This document shows, piece after piece, positions 48,090 through 61,800 of a stretch of 64,000 nucleotides of DNA. Position numbers and translations under genes: made by a program. The notes beneath the pieces are model-generated. The model saw only the letters and a list, made by a program, of their open reading frames with translations, was not told where the DNA came from and made no database searches. The DNA lies in contig VXAU01003998.1 in the NCBI GenBank assembly GCA_013399695.1, positions 922,770-986,769 on the forward strand, read 5' to 3'. The stretch is from Formicarius rufipectus (Eukaryota > Chordata > Aves > Passeriformes > Formicariidae). Numbering within the stretch: position 1 is the first letter of the stretch; every line of letters begins with the position of its first letter.

Positions 48090-48269
48090 CTTGAACACCT
48101 CTCCTGTGAAGAAAGGCTGATGTAGTTGGGATTGTTCAGCCTGGAGAAGAGAAGGCTCTAGGGAGACCTCGTTGCTGCCCTTTAGTTTATACAAAAGATG
48201 GAGGAAGACTTTTTACAGATGATCTTTAAAGGTCCCTTCCAACCCAAACCATTCTATGACTCTATGATA
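48090..48269 (+). mobile_element. CR1 LINE 3' fragment with internal deletion
   Basis: gttcagcctggagaagagaa and ggctctagggagacctcgtt are followed, after a short link, by gatctttaaaggtcccttcc, aacccaaaccattctatgac and tctatgat. The usual middle of the tail is missing, so it is an internally deleted copy. It sits in the gene-poor interval. Confidence 0.88.
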
Positions 48270-51200
48270 AACCATAAACATTTTAGATTTTGCGATTTAC
48301 TTCTATGCTGTAGAAAATTTTTTAAAATGGAGAATATTTTTCCTTTCCTATTAATGTTCTTTACAAGATTATAATGTGCTTGTTTTGATGATTATGAGGA
48401 TATAAACCAGTCACAAACAAGCACAATCCCATAATAGACTTGCACTCTGGATCCTCCTTAGTTACATGATCATCTCTAGAGATACTAACTTTTCCATAAA
48501 GATGGACACAAACAAAATACACACAGCATTATTACAGTCAAACAGCAAAGTGGTTTTATGCCTGGGAAGAAAACTTTCAAATAAAAAGCCTATAAATAGA
48601 TCATATGTTGCCTTTCTGGCTCAGCAAATAGCCTGAAAAAGTGCTCTCAGGAGACATTAATTCGCAGTGTCCCCCCTTTATTTTACTGAGATGTTTTTTT
48701 TCTGCAGTCTAAATTTAATACTTTATTGTTATTATGGGAATTGCCATCACAAGGGAAGCAAAGGCACTTTCTGCATTTCTGTAAGCATCAGGAAATAAAA
48801 TCTGTACAGACAGGAAACATCCCAGTATCTTCTCATGTGCAGAAGGAAACACCAGGGTACATGACATGAAAAGTATCAGAACTAGTGCAATGACCAGTGC
48901 CCAAATCACAAAGGGGCCTAGATAGAGATAGTTATGACAAAATGGAAAGCCACTTCAGATATATCCCTGAGTAGCTGACATATACACTGCTGTCCCAGGA
49001 TCTGGGACACTGTGCTTGGAGCAACCAGCAAGGAGATGGCTCAAGAGCGTCTCACATGGATGAATCTCAAATAAAACTTTTCCAGCCTTTAATGACATAG
49101 TTGCTTCTGATTCCTGAATATTTTAATTCCAAGGCACTTGTGTACTGAGTAAACCTGAAAGTGCAAAACAAAGCATGTGGCTCCATGGCCCACAGGCAGA
49201 CTGTTTCAGCAGAGAGGGATCAGATGTAACCCCCTCGTTCCAGAGGTACCTGAGGGTTTTGCTCTTCTTCCAGCCATTGCAGGAGGTAGGGCAACCTCCC
49301 TGAGTAATAAAGAGGTAGAAAACACCAAGCTTTAGGACTATTCCAACATTTTCCTATAAACACCCATATATTATACTTAATGCAAATATCTACAGACCCT
49401 TGCACCCCTAATGCAATCACTTTTGGGAGGAGTCTCTTTTTTTGACCTATTTGAACTGTGTTTAACAACACAGTTCTGAGTCTTCCTGATGCACTGGGCT
49501 TTGAAGGGACTCAGCTAGGAGGGACTGGTGGAGTCCATGGACTGACATTTCTCCTATAGGAGAATAAACCAGTAGAAAAAATGTACAAAGAGAGGAAGAA
49601 AAAAGGTCAAGATATTATGGAAATATATGGCAGTTAATTTTAAAAAGAAATAATGCACCCTCATGAGCCATAAAGCTACTGCACACTTAAAAAACATGGG
49701 TTCTTTCATAAAAAAATCGTCTGTGTAGCAGCCTTGCTGAAGATGGGACTTCTCTTGCTGTCTTTTCCCTGTCTTGCAGACCACAAACATGGCCCAGCAG
49801 AAGTATTTTCAAGAAGTACTTAATGCTCTGTGTTGCTATACCCAACCCCCATAAATTTATGCTCATGTAATTACTGTTCTCTGTTTGTCTACTGAAAGTG
49901 AGTTAAAAATACCACACACCCCCCAAATTAGAACTGGTTTCTATTTTTTGCTAAATCCCTGCAGTTGATACAGAAGAAAATGTTGTGCTAAGCCACATGA
50001 AATCTCTCTTGCCTGCACTAGTCAGGACAGGAGACTGCAACACCAACAAAAAAATCCCATCAAAAGCATGGCATGCACATGAAGCTATCGATTCTGTATT
50101 CCCTTTCCTTTCTTCATCTCATCCTTGGTATTTCTACAGTGGGAATGGGTTTGTACCAGGACCTGTTCTATCAGAGCTTGCTTTTAGGCAAAATGTAAAA
50201 TCTTTCTGCAATATCCAAATTCCTAACTTACATTCCTAGGTGTTCCAAGGAATTACATCATCCCATGAATAATCTTGAGAGTCACATGAAATTAATCTAG
50301 TATTAAATAAACAACAACAGCAAATTCTCAGCTTATATTCAGGTAGTCATATGAGCCATCTCTTTATTAAACACAAATACATATGTGCCACTAGGGCTTC
50401 TGAGTCTCTGCTTTGAAAAGCTTTGTGGAAGGAACTGTCTGGAAACATAAGGTCAACCTTCCCCCAAGCAAAACTAAAAGAGATTGAGTATCCCAGTGAC
50501 TGTTTGATATGGGAAAGTCAGAACACGCACACTGTTTCCCCTTCACTTCTGATAAGCTTCTCTGAGCAAATAATGTAGTAGGAAAACCCACCCTAAACTG
50601 TTAATGTTTTTGAATGTTCACATCAATGACACAGAGAAATATCTCATATGCAAGACCAGGTGAAGCTTTAGCTAGCAGCCAGTGCAGACAGGTACTACAT
50701 TAAACCAAAAAAGAACAGAAGCAACCAGCCTAATATCATGTCCCACTTTTGGAGCAGCAGAGACAATATGCAAAATGCAAACATGTCCCTACCCATTGCA
50801 CTGCCTTGCTTGCTATTTAAAGGCCAGGATAAGCAGATGAAGAGTTTGGCTAAGGACTAAGGAAAAGATTTTTTTTTTTTAGATATTGAAATCCAAGGCA
50901 TAATCAAGGTCCTAGATGGATTTTCAAAAGCAATTAAGAGCCCAAGTTCTGTGAGTCCATTGGTCCTTCTGAAAATCCCACATAGCAGCAAATTAACTAC
51001 ATCATTTGACATCAAAATACCTCTGTGTTCTGGTGCTGCTTCTGCTAGGGATTATCACTCTTGATTTCAGCAGGGAAAAGCCTTTGTTAAGAAAAGTTGA
51101 GAAATTTCTTCCCATTCTTTAGTTAACCCAGCTTCCCCCCTAAGGGGAAAGCTTATCCTTCTCTTGCTTAATGAAAATGTTACTGCCCTATGAAGTATTT

Positions 51201-51900
51201 TAACTGAAAATGCAAGATGAGCACTCCAACCCCACTCCATGGTCACACAAGTCTTTGCTGTACAGAGAACAGTTTGCTTTCATTCTATGGAGGTTTACTT
51301 GCCACAGATTTCACTGCAATGCCTCTCTCATCTGATAGTGCAGATTTGGAGTGTTTTTCTCGGGGTAGAAAGCCCTCTCAGACTGATAAATGGTTTCAGC
51401 ATCCATCCTCATCCCATCGGGGCTGTGGGCAAAATGTGCTGCCTTCTCTACTTACATGTATCTACTGACAGGAATCATGCTGCCCATGTGGGATTTTGGG
51501 ACTCATGTTCATAGACATTTTGTTCTCAGAAATATGATACCAATCTACTGCACACAGACCGCAAAGGAATTGTACAGACTTTTTTTTTTTTTTTTAACTT
51601 TATAGTAGAAAATGTTCCCTCAATCTGATAAACACTGAACACGATTTTTGCATAGGCTGCAAATAGCAAATTACTTAATCATCTACCATTTAAGTACCTG
51701 TTGGTTTTGTCATGGAATGAAACTTTTGAGTAAGATCATATTACACGTGAAATGGCTTCCTGCATCCTTAATTATTAATCCTAAAGTAAAAACAGAAGGT
51801 GGTCTCAGGGTCACTTAAAGTCGGAGCTGCTGCGTCCCACTGTCTTGTATGCCACATTAAATGTTCCTTTCCTTGTCTTTCTGCCAACACCAACATTTTC
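48270..51900. other. Gene-poor intergenic DNA with T tracts
   Basis: No exon was recognised. Runs of T occur at 50869-50880 and 51580-51595. Confidence 0.5.
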
Positions 51901-52728
51901 AGAGTCTCTGGATGACCTTGGCAGGAGGAGGAGGATGGGGATGTGAGCTCGGAGAGACCCACTCCTGGTGGGGCACAGGGTCCCCTACGAGCCCCTGAGA
52001 GCAGGGAGAAGGCTGTAAAACACGGGCAGCCCTCCAGAGACAGGATTTGCCAAGGACCCGCGGGTCTTCAGATGGAGATGATGGAAAGTGTTAAGAGAGC
52101 AATCGTGAACCGAGAGAAGCCCCTCGGAAGGAAAAAAAAGGAGACCCAGGAGGTGGTGAAGAGTCGAGGTGGGGCAGAAAGGGAGGAAGGCCGCAGAGAG
52201 CCGTCTAAGAAAGAAGGATGTGAAAGGAAGGGTAGGAGCGGCAGGCGGGGAACCACAGGAGGTGAAGGGAGGAGAAAGACCGGGGCTCGGGTGTGCGGCA
52301 CAGGGAGGCACAGACCAGGTGTGCGGAGCGGGCAGGCGAGATGGGACCTGGGAGAGGAGCTCGGAGCTCGGGACGCACTGCCCCTGGTCCAGCGCCTGGC
52401 ACCGCCGGCACGGGGAGGGCGATGCGGCGCAAAGCACACTGACCCACACGGTGTGCCCGACAGCGGGGAAGCTGCGCTGGGCAAGGCGCCGGCGCTGCCC
52501 CGGCACGGGCTGCGTTCTCGGGAGGGACCCTCGGGGCTCCCAAGACGAGAGGACACGGCGGGGCCGCTGCAGCCCGGCCGGCAGGAGGAGGAGAAGGCGA
52601 AGGAAGAGAAGGAGGAGGAGGCGACACTGACGCTGCCGTGCCCGAGCGAGACGCGCACCCGCCCGGGGCGGACCCGGGGCCGCCCCCGCCCGGTCCCCGC
52701 AGCGCATTCGCCACGGGGGCCCCGCTCC

Positions 52729-52752
52729 GCTGACGTCAGCTCTGCCTAAAAG
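52729..52752 (+). promoter_or_regulatory. TMEM86A: Consensus CRE and A-rich TATA-like element of TMEM86A
   Basis: gctgacgtcagc (52729-52740) is a perfect 12-bp palindrome containing the full CREB/ATF site TGACGTCA. cctaaaagag follows within a few bases and could act as a weak TATA element. The start codon is about 110 bp downstream, so cAMP/CREB responsiveness is a reasonable inference. Confidence 0.6.
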
Positions 52753-52783
52753 AGAGCCCCGGCAGGCAGGCAGGGCAGCCGGC

Positions 52784-52817
52784 AGCGGCACGGCGGGGAC
52801 AGCGGCACGGCGGGGAC
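52784..52817 (+). repeat. TMEM86A: Exact 2 x 17-bp tandem duplication in the predicted 5' UTR
   Basis: agcggcacggcggggac occurs twice back to back. It is preceded by a (ggca)3 run at 52761-52775. Both lie between the CRE and the start codon. Confidence 0.9.
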
Positions 52818-52850
52818 TGCAGCGGCCACCGCAGGCGCCCCGCCGCCGAC

Positions 52851-52871
52851 ATGGTGTCCCCCGTCACCGTG
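52851..52871 (+). CDS. TMEM86A: TMEM86A first coding exon (partial gene)
   Basis: ATG plus six codons give MVSPVTV, then GTGAGT at 52872. This equals the start of human TMEM86A (MVSPVTV followed by VKSEGP). The start context is gacATGg in a CpG island. The full protein is a multi-pass ER membrane lysoplasmalogenase of the YhhN family, which cleaves the vinyl-ether bond of lysoplasmalogens. Position and orientation next to SPTY2D1 match human 11p15.1. I did not find the membrane-spanning exons up to the end of the window, so intron 1 exceeds 11.1 kb. The call rests on seven residues plus donor, island and synteny. Confidence 0.8.
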
Positions 52872-55800
52872 GTGAGTGCGGGCCCCGCGGCGGGCGGGGG
52901 TACCGGGATCCGCGCCCCATCCCACGGGCCCCCTCCCGAAGATCGGTGTGTCCCCTCCATCTCCCCGCCGGTGCCCTCCCACCCGGTCCCCGGGGCGCTG
53001 CCTCCCCCGGGTGCTCAGCGCCGCTCCGCCGCCGGCACTGCCACCATCGGCGCCACCCCCGCACCCGTGCCCCGTGCTCACCCCCGCCAGCTGTTGCTCC
53101 AGCGGTTCCCCTGCCCGAGCGGCTCTCCGTCGCTTCCTCCTCGTGTCACTTATATTTTCGTAAACATCTGTGATATATGTGCTGTATGTGGGCTGAATCT
53201 GCTCAGAGCGGCGCTGCCCCAGCTGCCCTGGGCTTGCGCCGCGGCAGCGCCCGGGAGCATCCTCCTTGCTCCCGCGGCCTCCCTTGCCCTAGCAGGCATC
53301 TCCGCCTCCCCATCCGGAGACGGCTTTGCTGTCCAGGTGATGGCTTGGGCTGAGGCTTCTGCAGACCACCGTGTGAGGAGACCTTTCCACGGGAGGCGGG
53401 TGTGACTTTCCGTTGAGACCATTCTGGCTCTGCAAGCCAGTCTGGCACTTCCACCACGTAACGACAGGAGTTGGGGATGGTTGTGTCACCTGTCCGTTTC
53501 GTGGGGGAGTCACAGTGCTTAATTAACGTAACCAGCAATAAGGTGGTAACTCGGTGCTGTCCTGTCAGTAGGTGATATGTGCAGCAGCAGCACAGCTGGA
53601 TTGGCGGGGCAAAGCCGGTAACTGAAGTAGCTTTGGCTTGTGCCAGCAGTACCGGGTCCTGGCCCTGCAGCGGAACAGAGGGTTGTTCCAGTGCCGAGAG
53701 AAGGGCCGGAAGAGCAGAGAAACTGCACTGTTAGACATGCTGCTTTGCCTGTTCTTCTTTCTAGAAAGCAAGGGATTTGTCGGAACACGCCAGGAGACTA
53801 GCACATGCTGTAGGAATAGTTAACTGTTGGTAGGAAAGTTGCCTGATGCTTTGCTGCAGCACTGAACACCTATTGCTGGTATCCTGGTTCCCTGTCAATC
53901 CATTATCATCCTCTTTTGAAACGTTCTGGTTAATGGCCAGGCCATTGCATACTCTCTTGCCAGCAGAACTCTTGTCCTTTCCCTGTTCTTAACTCACAAA
54001 ACTTTTAAATTGCTTTGTCAGTTCTGCATGGCAGCCTGTATTTTCTGACATTTCAGATGAATTTTCCCCCAGTTATTGACATGTACGTGGTAAGTCCATC
54101 AGCAGCCTGGGGATGATTTTTATCTCTAGAGGCAGAGGGAAGTAGCTTGGAAATTATACCACTGTAGTGCCAGATTTTTTTTTTTTCTTTTCAAAAATAG
54201 CTGATGAGGTTTGGTGTCTTTGTACTTCTGTGCCATAAGCTAAATTTGTCCTTCAGTAATGCTTGTAGTTCCAGTGAATTGTGTGTGTGTACCTTGGAAG
54301 TAAAATCTTATGCTGGGACAATAGTGGAATGGATCAAAAACTTGGAGAATTTGTTTCACCATTTGCAGGAGACAGTGCTTAGCTGTTAAGCTAGTGCATT
54401 GGGGTGGTCTTGCAGAGTGTATTTCAGCTGAGCTTTGAGAGGACGCACAAGTATGTATTGGGAAGGGTGTACATAGTTCATACAGGAAGGCTTTGCTTAC
54501 ACTTTAGGAACTTGGGGAGGAAAATGAAAAAAATCTCCCATGTTCTTCACTCTCCTTTTTGATGGGTAACAAAGCATGTTTCTGCTCTGGCTTCACCCCT
54601 GACATATGAACAATTTGCTTCACCAAAAGCAACTAACACAGGTGTGAAGCTGCGGGGAACTGGAGGGATGCTGAGACTGGGAGCTGGGTCCAGAGCTGCA
54701 GCTGTTTGCCATGGCTGTAGAGGTGGAGAGGACAGTGTCTGATCCTCCACAGAGCTCACAAAAAAAGATCTGCAAGCCTTCAGTCTGCTCAGGAGCAATT
54801 CTTTGCCCATCCCCTTCAACGGGCTGTCAGGTTGCTGTTCCTCCGAAGGAGCGCACTGTGCTCTCTGAGTTGATGGTGGCTGTCCTGTGTCCCACGAAGG
54901 GTAGGGGCTGAACTGGTGTCATGCCCTTACACAGCTCCCAGCTCGGGGGATGAGCAGCAGGGTGGCTGTTCAGCAGCTGGGTTTCCTGCATCAAGTCACT
55001 TGCTGAAGGGTCTGGCCACAGCTAGGTGCTAGCCTTGGGGCCCGGGCCTTATTTCTGTACTGCACCGCCTTTGCTGCATAGATAGACCAGGTGTTTGGAG
55101 GCAGCATGGTTGTGACTGCCATGACACATGGTGGGAAGACTCTGAAGGGGCAGCACCTGAGGCATAATGAAATTAGCCAGAGGAATTGATTTATCTACAG
55201 TGCATGTCCTCTCCCAGCACACTGCAACATCAGCCTCCATGGGGAGGACACTAGAAGAGCACATCCATGCGTGACTGGATTTTTCTTCCCATTCTCCAGG
55301 CGATGTGCTTTGTACAGCACTGCAGCACATGGCCCTGAGTGCTTACACACAACCTACTCTGCCTTGTCTCCTTGTTTCTTTCCTTAGGACACGTTTGTAA
55401 AAAGAGTCAAAACCCATGAGCTCCAAATCTGCTGTGCAACTGATAGATGGAAGAAACCATGCAAGGAGGCAAAGTTCATGGAGAGGAACCTAGAGAGAGA
55501 TCATATCTAGGATTGCTTATTTGTGCTGTCTGCCAGGTGTGCATCACTGCCTGGACGGTTTGGCATGTCTGCCCCATGCACAAGGGGAGACCATGGCATT
55601 GGGCAGAGCTAGCCAAGCTGTCGTCTCCAATCCTGCACAATTCAGATGTGCTGAGGGTGGAGTGTGCACACAAATAAACAAGTCTGGTGCCAAAATACCT
55701 TTTAACATATTGTGCCAGGTCCTTGGTTGGCATAAAGCTCTGGAGTCCTGCTGAGGCCAGAGTCTAGACTTACATGGCACTGGGCTGTGGCAGGGAAGAT

Positions 55801-58800
55801 GCATTTGTCTGCCAGTCCTGTTCCAGCTGGTGAGTGATGCTCACTCTAGTTGGAAGTCACCTTGGAGGGAAGCTTTCACTGCTTACTCTGCTATGCAAGG
55901 AGGAGCATCCTGCTTAAAAATTATTATTCTTGGTACTGCTCTGATGAAGAGCTGTTTTTTCTGTGTAAAACCCTGTGGGCTGAGAGCCTGCAGTTGGAGC
56001 TCAGTATTCATAAATAGTACATTTGTTTCATGGACAAGTGAGGTTTAATTCCATTCTTGTTCAGTCATCACTGGTCCCATCTTAATAAAAGAGCACTGGT
56101 TAGTGATTTTTGTCCAGTTCCCCCTACCCCCTTCACTGTTGGCTAAGCAGTTTCTATTATGAGCTTGTGAAAGATAACCCTTGCCTTAAGGACCTTTCTG
56201 CCCAGCAGACATCATGGCTGCAGGAGCTGTAAGTGTGCAGGAGATGAGCCTGGAGACATGCAGTCATTCTGACATTTACATAATGCTGCTTGCTCAAAGG
56301 GACCCTATTTTCTCCCTAAACTTAAGGTTACACTTAGTATAGGGCTTCATGCCACCTTGAGGAAAACACGGCATGGCAAATATATGTATTATTTGGCTGA
56401 GGGTTGGTCTTTTTGGGGGGACAGCTATAGATGATATTGGTGTGTCTTTTAGAGCAAGATGAACTATGAACTCTAATCCTTGCAACATCCCTTCTGCACC
56501 CAACTTTTACTTGACCTAGCACAATCCTGTATGTGGGGGGGAGGTGAAATGCTGTTTGGGGCAGATTTTTGCCCAGAATCCATATCTTAACAATCCCCAT
56601 CCCTTTCTTTTTGCCCTTTAATGTATTTGCATCTTTAAACAGAGGTAGCTGCATTGGGGAAAATATGTTGGTTTGGCAAGATGAGCCCTTGGCCCTGTCC
56701 CTCCTAGGTGGGGAGCAGCAGCACCATCCTGAGAACAGCCCTTGTAAGCTGTCTGGGTAGATGCAAGATGTCACTGTGATGAAGGTCACTTGCAAAAACT
56801 GGGTAAAAACCCCAAAAGGCATGGCCTGGAAAGGTACTCACCAGTAAGAAATATGGAATAGGGCTAGATAACTCTGTGGGTATCATTTCAGTTTCTGAAC
56901 AGGGGCCAAACCACACTGATCCAGATGAGTATGGAAACCTGATGTAAATCACATTGCTTAGAGACTCCACACTGTGGGCAATTGTAGCAGAAGTAGGCCT
57001 AAACTTAGTTTTAAAGGTTTGTTACTAGAAAGTGTGCTCCATAATCCTCAAACTGCTGCTGAAAACAAGAAAGCCAGATCACACTTGGAGCTGTGTCAAC
57101 CTTTGTTCTTAAAGAGAGGATGTATTACTTCTGCATTAATGAGTGAAGTGTTAGCAACCGTCTAAGTTAGAAGTAACTCTTATGGTAGAGAGTTAATTTT
57201 ACTTGTTCTCTTTGTTTATATGCAATATTGTTGCTTTCATTATAATTTACTCCATTATTTAAATACATCATAAATTGGGATTTTAGTATTCAGGGGCTTG
57301 TAAATACACACACTTATATACTGCATAGACAGTATGGAAATATGGCACTTGTATAAAAATCAAACCAATGTAAATGAATTATGGAAAAGATTTCTAAACA
57401 TCTGAGCTCAGTGAAGAAAGGGAGGAAATCATCACCTTAGGAAAGCTTAGCAGGATCTTAGCAACGTTTATGTCAGTCCCACTTTTTGGGAGAAGCCTAA
57501 AAGCTTTAGTCCTACTGGGCAAAAAAGCTGTGCTGATTTATGCCAGCTAGAGCCCAGTGTTACCTTCCATGGTTTATTTTTTCAGACTGAACTTGCGCAT
57601 TCTTACTATGACATTGACATTCTGTTGCTATGAGAGGGTGGGCTATCAGGGGCCAGAAAGTGCAGCTTCTCTCATGTTCTTCCCAGTCCCAGGGAGGTTG
57701 CATCAAGCAGTTAGTGCCAGTCACTGCTGCAGGCAGTGCTGTCGATTAAAGGCTTCATTAACTGCAGTGAATCACTCAAGTCACACACGTTCAAAGTGTG
57801 CTTTGTGCATTAAGGTTATGGGCCCAGTTCAGAAGTCTGTACTTACACATAATTCCTCTGGAAGGACAGAGATGCACTTCTTCCATTCTCTTTTCCTGTT
57901 CAAGTATCTATATCCAAAATAAGCTGCGTGTGACAGAAGAGCCAAAGTTATCTTCTCTGTGGGTAACTTCATAGTACTGAGGAAATAATAACTCCAGTGA
58001 AATTAGACTCTTATAAAAAGATGGCATCTGAACCCATCTTCTGCTAGCATGTGGAAACTCTTGAACAGCAAAAAGATTATTAGTTATATAACTCCCTTCC
58101 CTCCTGGAGGCCCAAGTGGCTGTTATATTAGCACTTCTTTTTTCTACTGCCCTTCATGTCACACAACCCTTACAATGGGGACAGAGGTTCTGCTTACTGC
58201 AACATGCCCAAAATGAGAGTGATGGTTATTGCTGCTTCTAGCCCACTTGTGCCATTCCTATATCCACTTTTTGTACTGACATAATGTAAACTGAATTTAA
58301 GCTAATGACAGGCTTCTTTATGACATGTGTGTCAGTCTAGAGCATCCCTCCACATAATGCTGAATGTGAACAAGTATCCAGGTGATATGGTACAGAAAAC
58401 TATGACTAGGAGTTTACACCATCAGAGCTGAAAGGCAGTAGATGGGCTGGGCAGGATCTTTCCTGAAGATTTCAAGCATGCTGGGGTGGAAGGATTTTAG
58501 ATACTTGCAGAGCTCAAGGGCTCACACCAGAACCTCTTAACTCAAGAGTTGCACAGGTGCAGTTTTGCTCTGGATAATTCTTCTTGTGTTAACTTAGTGT
58601 TGTAGGCAAACTCTTGTGTTGCAAATCCGCCTATTAATGAGGGTGGTGGCTGTTTCGGTTCACTTTGCTGTGATCCTATGGAAATGTCCTGTTTCTACCA
58701 ATTGGCTAGTCTTCTCCCAAAAACTAATTTCTCTTGATTACTGTAAGACATGTTCTTTACAAACTGAGGGAAGAAGAGACAAGCCAGGTTACTGAATTGG

Positions 58801-61800
58801 CCTTGGGACTTTGGTCAAGTTTTAATGAATGGTGAAGTTTCATGTTTTGCCCTTCACCAGAAACCAGGTTTGGAGACAGATATTGCCCCAGTTGGTGTCA
58901 GTTATTAATTTTCCAATTATATATTAAAATGAGTGCATTTCTGCTAGTTGCAAGTAGTCTCTGATTGAATCATTACTTGGGATTGAGGGAAGTTTGACGT
59001 TAAGCCAGCTGCTAATTTTTCAGCAGTTACTAGACACACCAGGCCAGATCCTCAGACTTACATGTCTCCCATGGCTTCAGCAGAATTGGGCTAAGACCTT
59101 GGCTTGGCTGTGTCTGTTGGTTTTATTACGGCATGGATACAGTGCTGACGTGCTCCACTGCAAGAGGAACTAAACAAGTTTTGTGGCTGCTCCCTTCAAC
59201 CCTGATATAAAAGGAATGTGATGGCAAGGTTATTACTTAATTGATGTTTATGAAACTTCCACCTGGCTTGGTTGCATCTGTGGTCTTGGACTCTCAATAT
59301 AAAGGGCATAACCCTGGGAAGCAGCAGCACACTTATTTGCGAGTATGGTCTGCATTTGTATATACAGCTTGATTACAGCAGGGGTTTTGCAAGTGAAGCC
59401 CCTCTTATATTAGTGTTTAATCCTGAGAGTGTGTGGGTTAGTGCTTGTGCAGGTTAGTCTCTGCACCCGCCCACTTCCCATCCATTGAAATTGGCTGGTA
59501 AGGTGCAATTTCTCTTCATGTAAGTTGTCTCTGATACTAAGTCCAGGTCACAACATCTTGACAGAAGACTAGATATTGGCAATAAAATCTGTGACTCCTC
59601 TGTCATCCTCTGACCTTACACCCTCCTGTCTCTTAAGCATATCAATACCACGATAAAATGAGGAGGGCTGCTACTTGTTTAGAAGGTACCAGAGTGGCAC
59701 CTGCCTAATTACATATCTTTATTGGGGTACATTGCTCTATTCCCTTCTGATTTTCTTTAACAGCAGTGTTTCACAAACTTTCAGCCTGCAGGACATGTTA
59801 AGCATGTAGAGAAGAGCTCTACATTCAGCTTCCCACTGGGCACAAAACAATCTGAGCTCTCCCTCCTGCATAGTCCTACTTTTGCTGGTATTATCGCAAC
59901 CCCTTGTGAGGGTTTGTACAGTGTCTTGCACAGAGCTGCCAGCTTTCCATCCACTGGCAGCCTCCTTTCTCTCCTGTTTCAGTTCTTCCTTCCTGTTCCT
60001 TTTGCTAAAACTTCACTTCTGCCAGGTATGTACCAATCTGTTGCATGAGCCAGAAATGCGAGCTGCAGAAGTGCCTTTTGAATGCTGGAGGCGGTTTCAC
60101 CCTTGGCACGTCTTTGGCATTGGCTGTTAGGGCTGGTACAGCCTGTCATGTGCTACCTGCCTTCTCTACTGGCTCTTTAGCTGTTCCTATAAAGGGCTGT
60201 AACAGCACCAGGGACTGCAGTACTCTTCATTTAGACCCATGTTATTCCCAACAGCTTGTAGGTTAGGTAAATGAGGTCTTTTCTGTGGAAGAGGTTGCTT
60301 CTGGACAGAAGGGTCTCCCCTCCCAAATACCAATCCCTGCTAGAAAATTAGCATGGGGCAGGATAGAGCGTTGCCAAGTGCCCATTTTCCCTGAGTACGC
60401 ATTCTTCCATGCAACCCCCCCGCCACAGGAAAAGAGTGGCTGGGGCCTTCCAACAAGTACATAAATGTTGCAGTGGGTTGTGGGGTGTAAGTAAGGTTGG
60501 AAATGGAAGAGTGCAGGCAAAAGATGAATTTCAGCCCTGGGGACAAAACACTCTGTGTGCAAACTCCTCACTGCTGTTACCTAGAGACTCAGCCTGCCCT
60601 TGGTGCTGATAAGGAAAGAACTGACAGTTCTTCCAGGGGTATTTTATTTTGGATCTGTACCAGAGAGGCCCCAGTGTTGCCACGCAGTTTGCAGGGCAGG
60701 TGTCAGTGTGCAGCACTTGTCTGTAGCAACAAAACTTGAAAGGGGGTGCTGCTTTTTGATGTGGTCCTGTGCTCCACAGCTCGTGTGTTGGGCTTACCTG
60801 ACAGTACTTCTTCCTGGGTAATGGAAGTCTGGACTCTCTTTCACAGAAAAGTGTGATATAAATAAGGAAAAGTCTCCTGATGACAAGTGGATTGTGGTCT
60901 GGAAGACATTCCCAGAATAAATTGGGGAGGCTTTTCCATAAGCAATAGAATTATTTTATCTGGATTTTAGTGTGACAAGCCAAATAACTGCCCCTTCTTA
61001 ATTGAGAGGAATTACTTGGGACAGGTACCAAATATGCATTTCAGGGTGCTGGCTGTCTGGTTTGTGAAGTTCCCTGTGGCTTCACAGCACCCTTTTGATG
61101 TCCAGGGTAGCAACAGAGATACAGCTCCACCTGACCTCACTGAGGAAGGGTACATGCCCTTGCTGTGGCAGCACTGCAGCTCTGATGAGCAAAATGAAAA
61201 GGCAGGTTTATTGTGGTTTAGGTTTTTAAACATCTGTGAGGAGTTCTTTTGTGTTACAGCAAAGGAAATCTTTAGAGAGGCTTTCTTCCTGCTACACAGA
61301 AAGGAAGATTTGAAATCCCAGGAGGGAAAAGCAGTCTTTGCTCAGAGATGCTGACAGGCAAATACTATATTTTTACTTTCATTTCTGAGAGCCTGTGTAC
61401 TACCCTGAAAGCATTAATCTGTGACAGCCCCTACAGCCCTGCAGAGACATTCAGATTCTTGGCTAGTTTAATATTGTTAGTCCTTGACCGTACTCAGAAG
61501 GCAATCTGCTAAACTGCTGACAGCTATAGGATTGCTACAGATGTGTAGTCAATCATTACTACCACAGGTTAGGAGAAGGTTTTTAAAGTCACCCTGCTTG
61601 TGGCCCTGTGCCAATCTGCTAGACAGGACAGGTGATTGGCAATACGGAAAACAAAACCACTCCCCCAAAAAACAAGCCCTATCAAAAGCATATACATCCA
61701 AGCTGAGTCTTCAGTGTGAAATGTATTTGTCTGTAATTAGATTTTTATGAGTTAACATCTGCTAAAGAAAGGCTTCACCACCTTGAGAACTTCCCTGTGG

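Larger units (their letters stand above)
51920..53330. promoter_or_regulatory. CpG island over the TMEM86A promoter and exon 1
   Basis: GC content and CpG density rise sharply from about 52.2 kb and fall after 53.3 kb. The part upstream of exon 1 is also purine-rich on the plus strand (for example 52583-52622, GGA/GAA type). Two 268-codon open frames overlap in opposite directions, which reflects composition rather than genes. Confidence 0.85.

Noticed and set aside
51943..52791. Two 268-codon open frames on opposite strands upstream of TMEM86A
   Set aside because: GC- and purine-rich CpG-island DNA lacks stop codons; no domain and no splice evidence.
56334..56822. 162-codon minus-strand open frame in TMEM86A intron 1
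   Set aside because: No TMEM86A similarity, no membrane-helix pattern of the family, wrong strand.
59200..59457. gatataaaagg followed by a 61-codon frame as a promoter and gene
   Set aside because: An isolated TATA-like string in AT-rich intron sequence with no other support.
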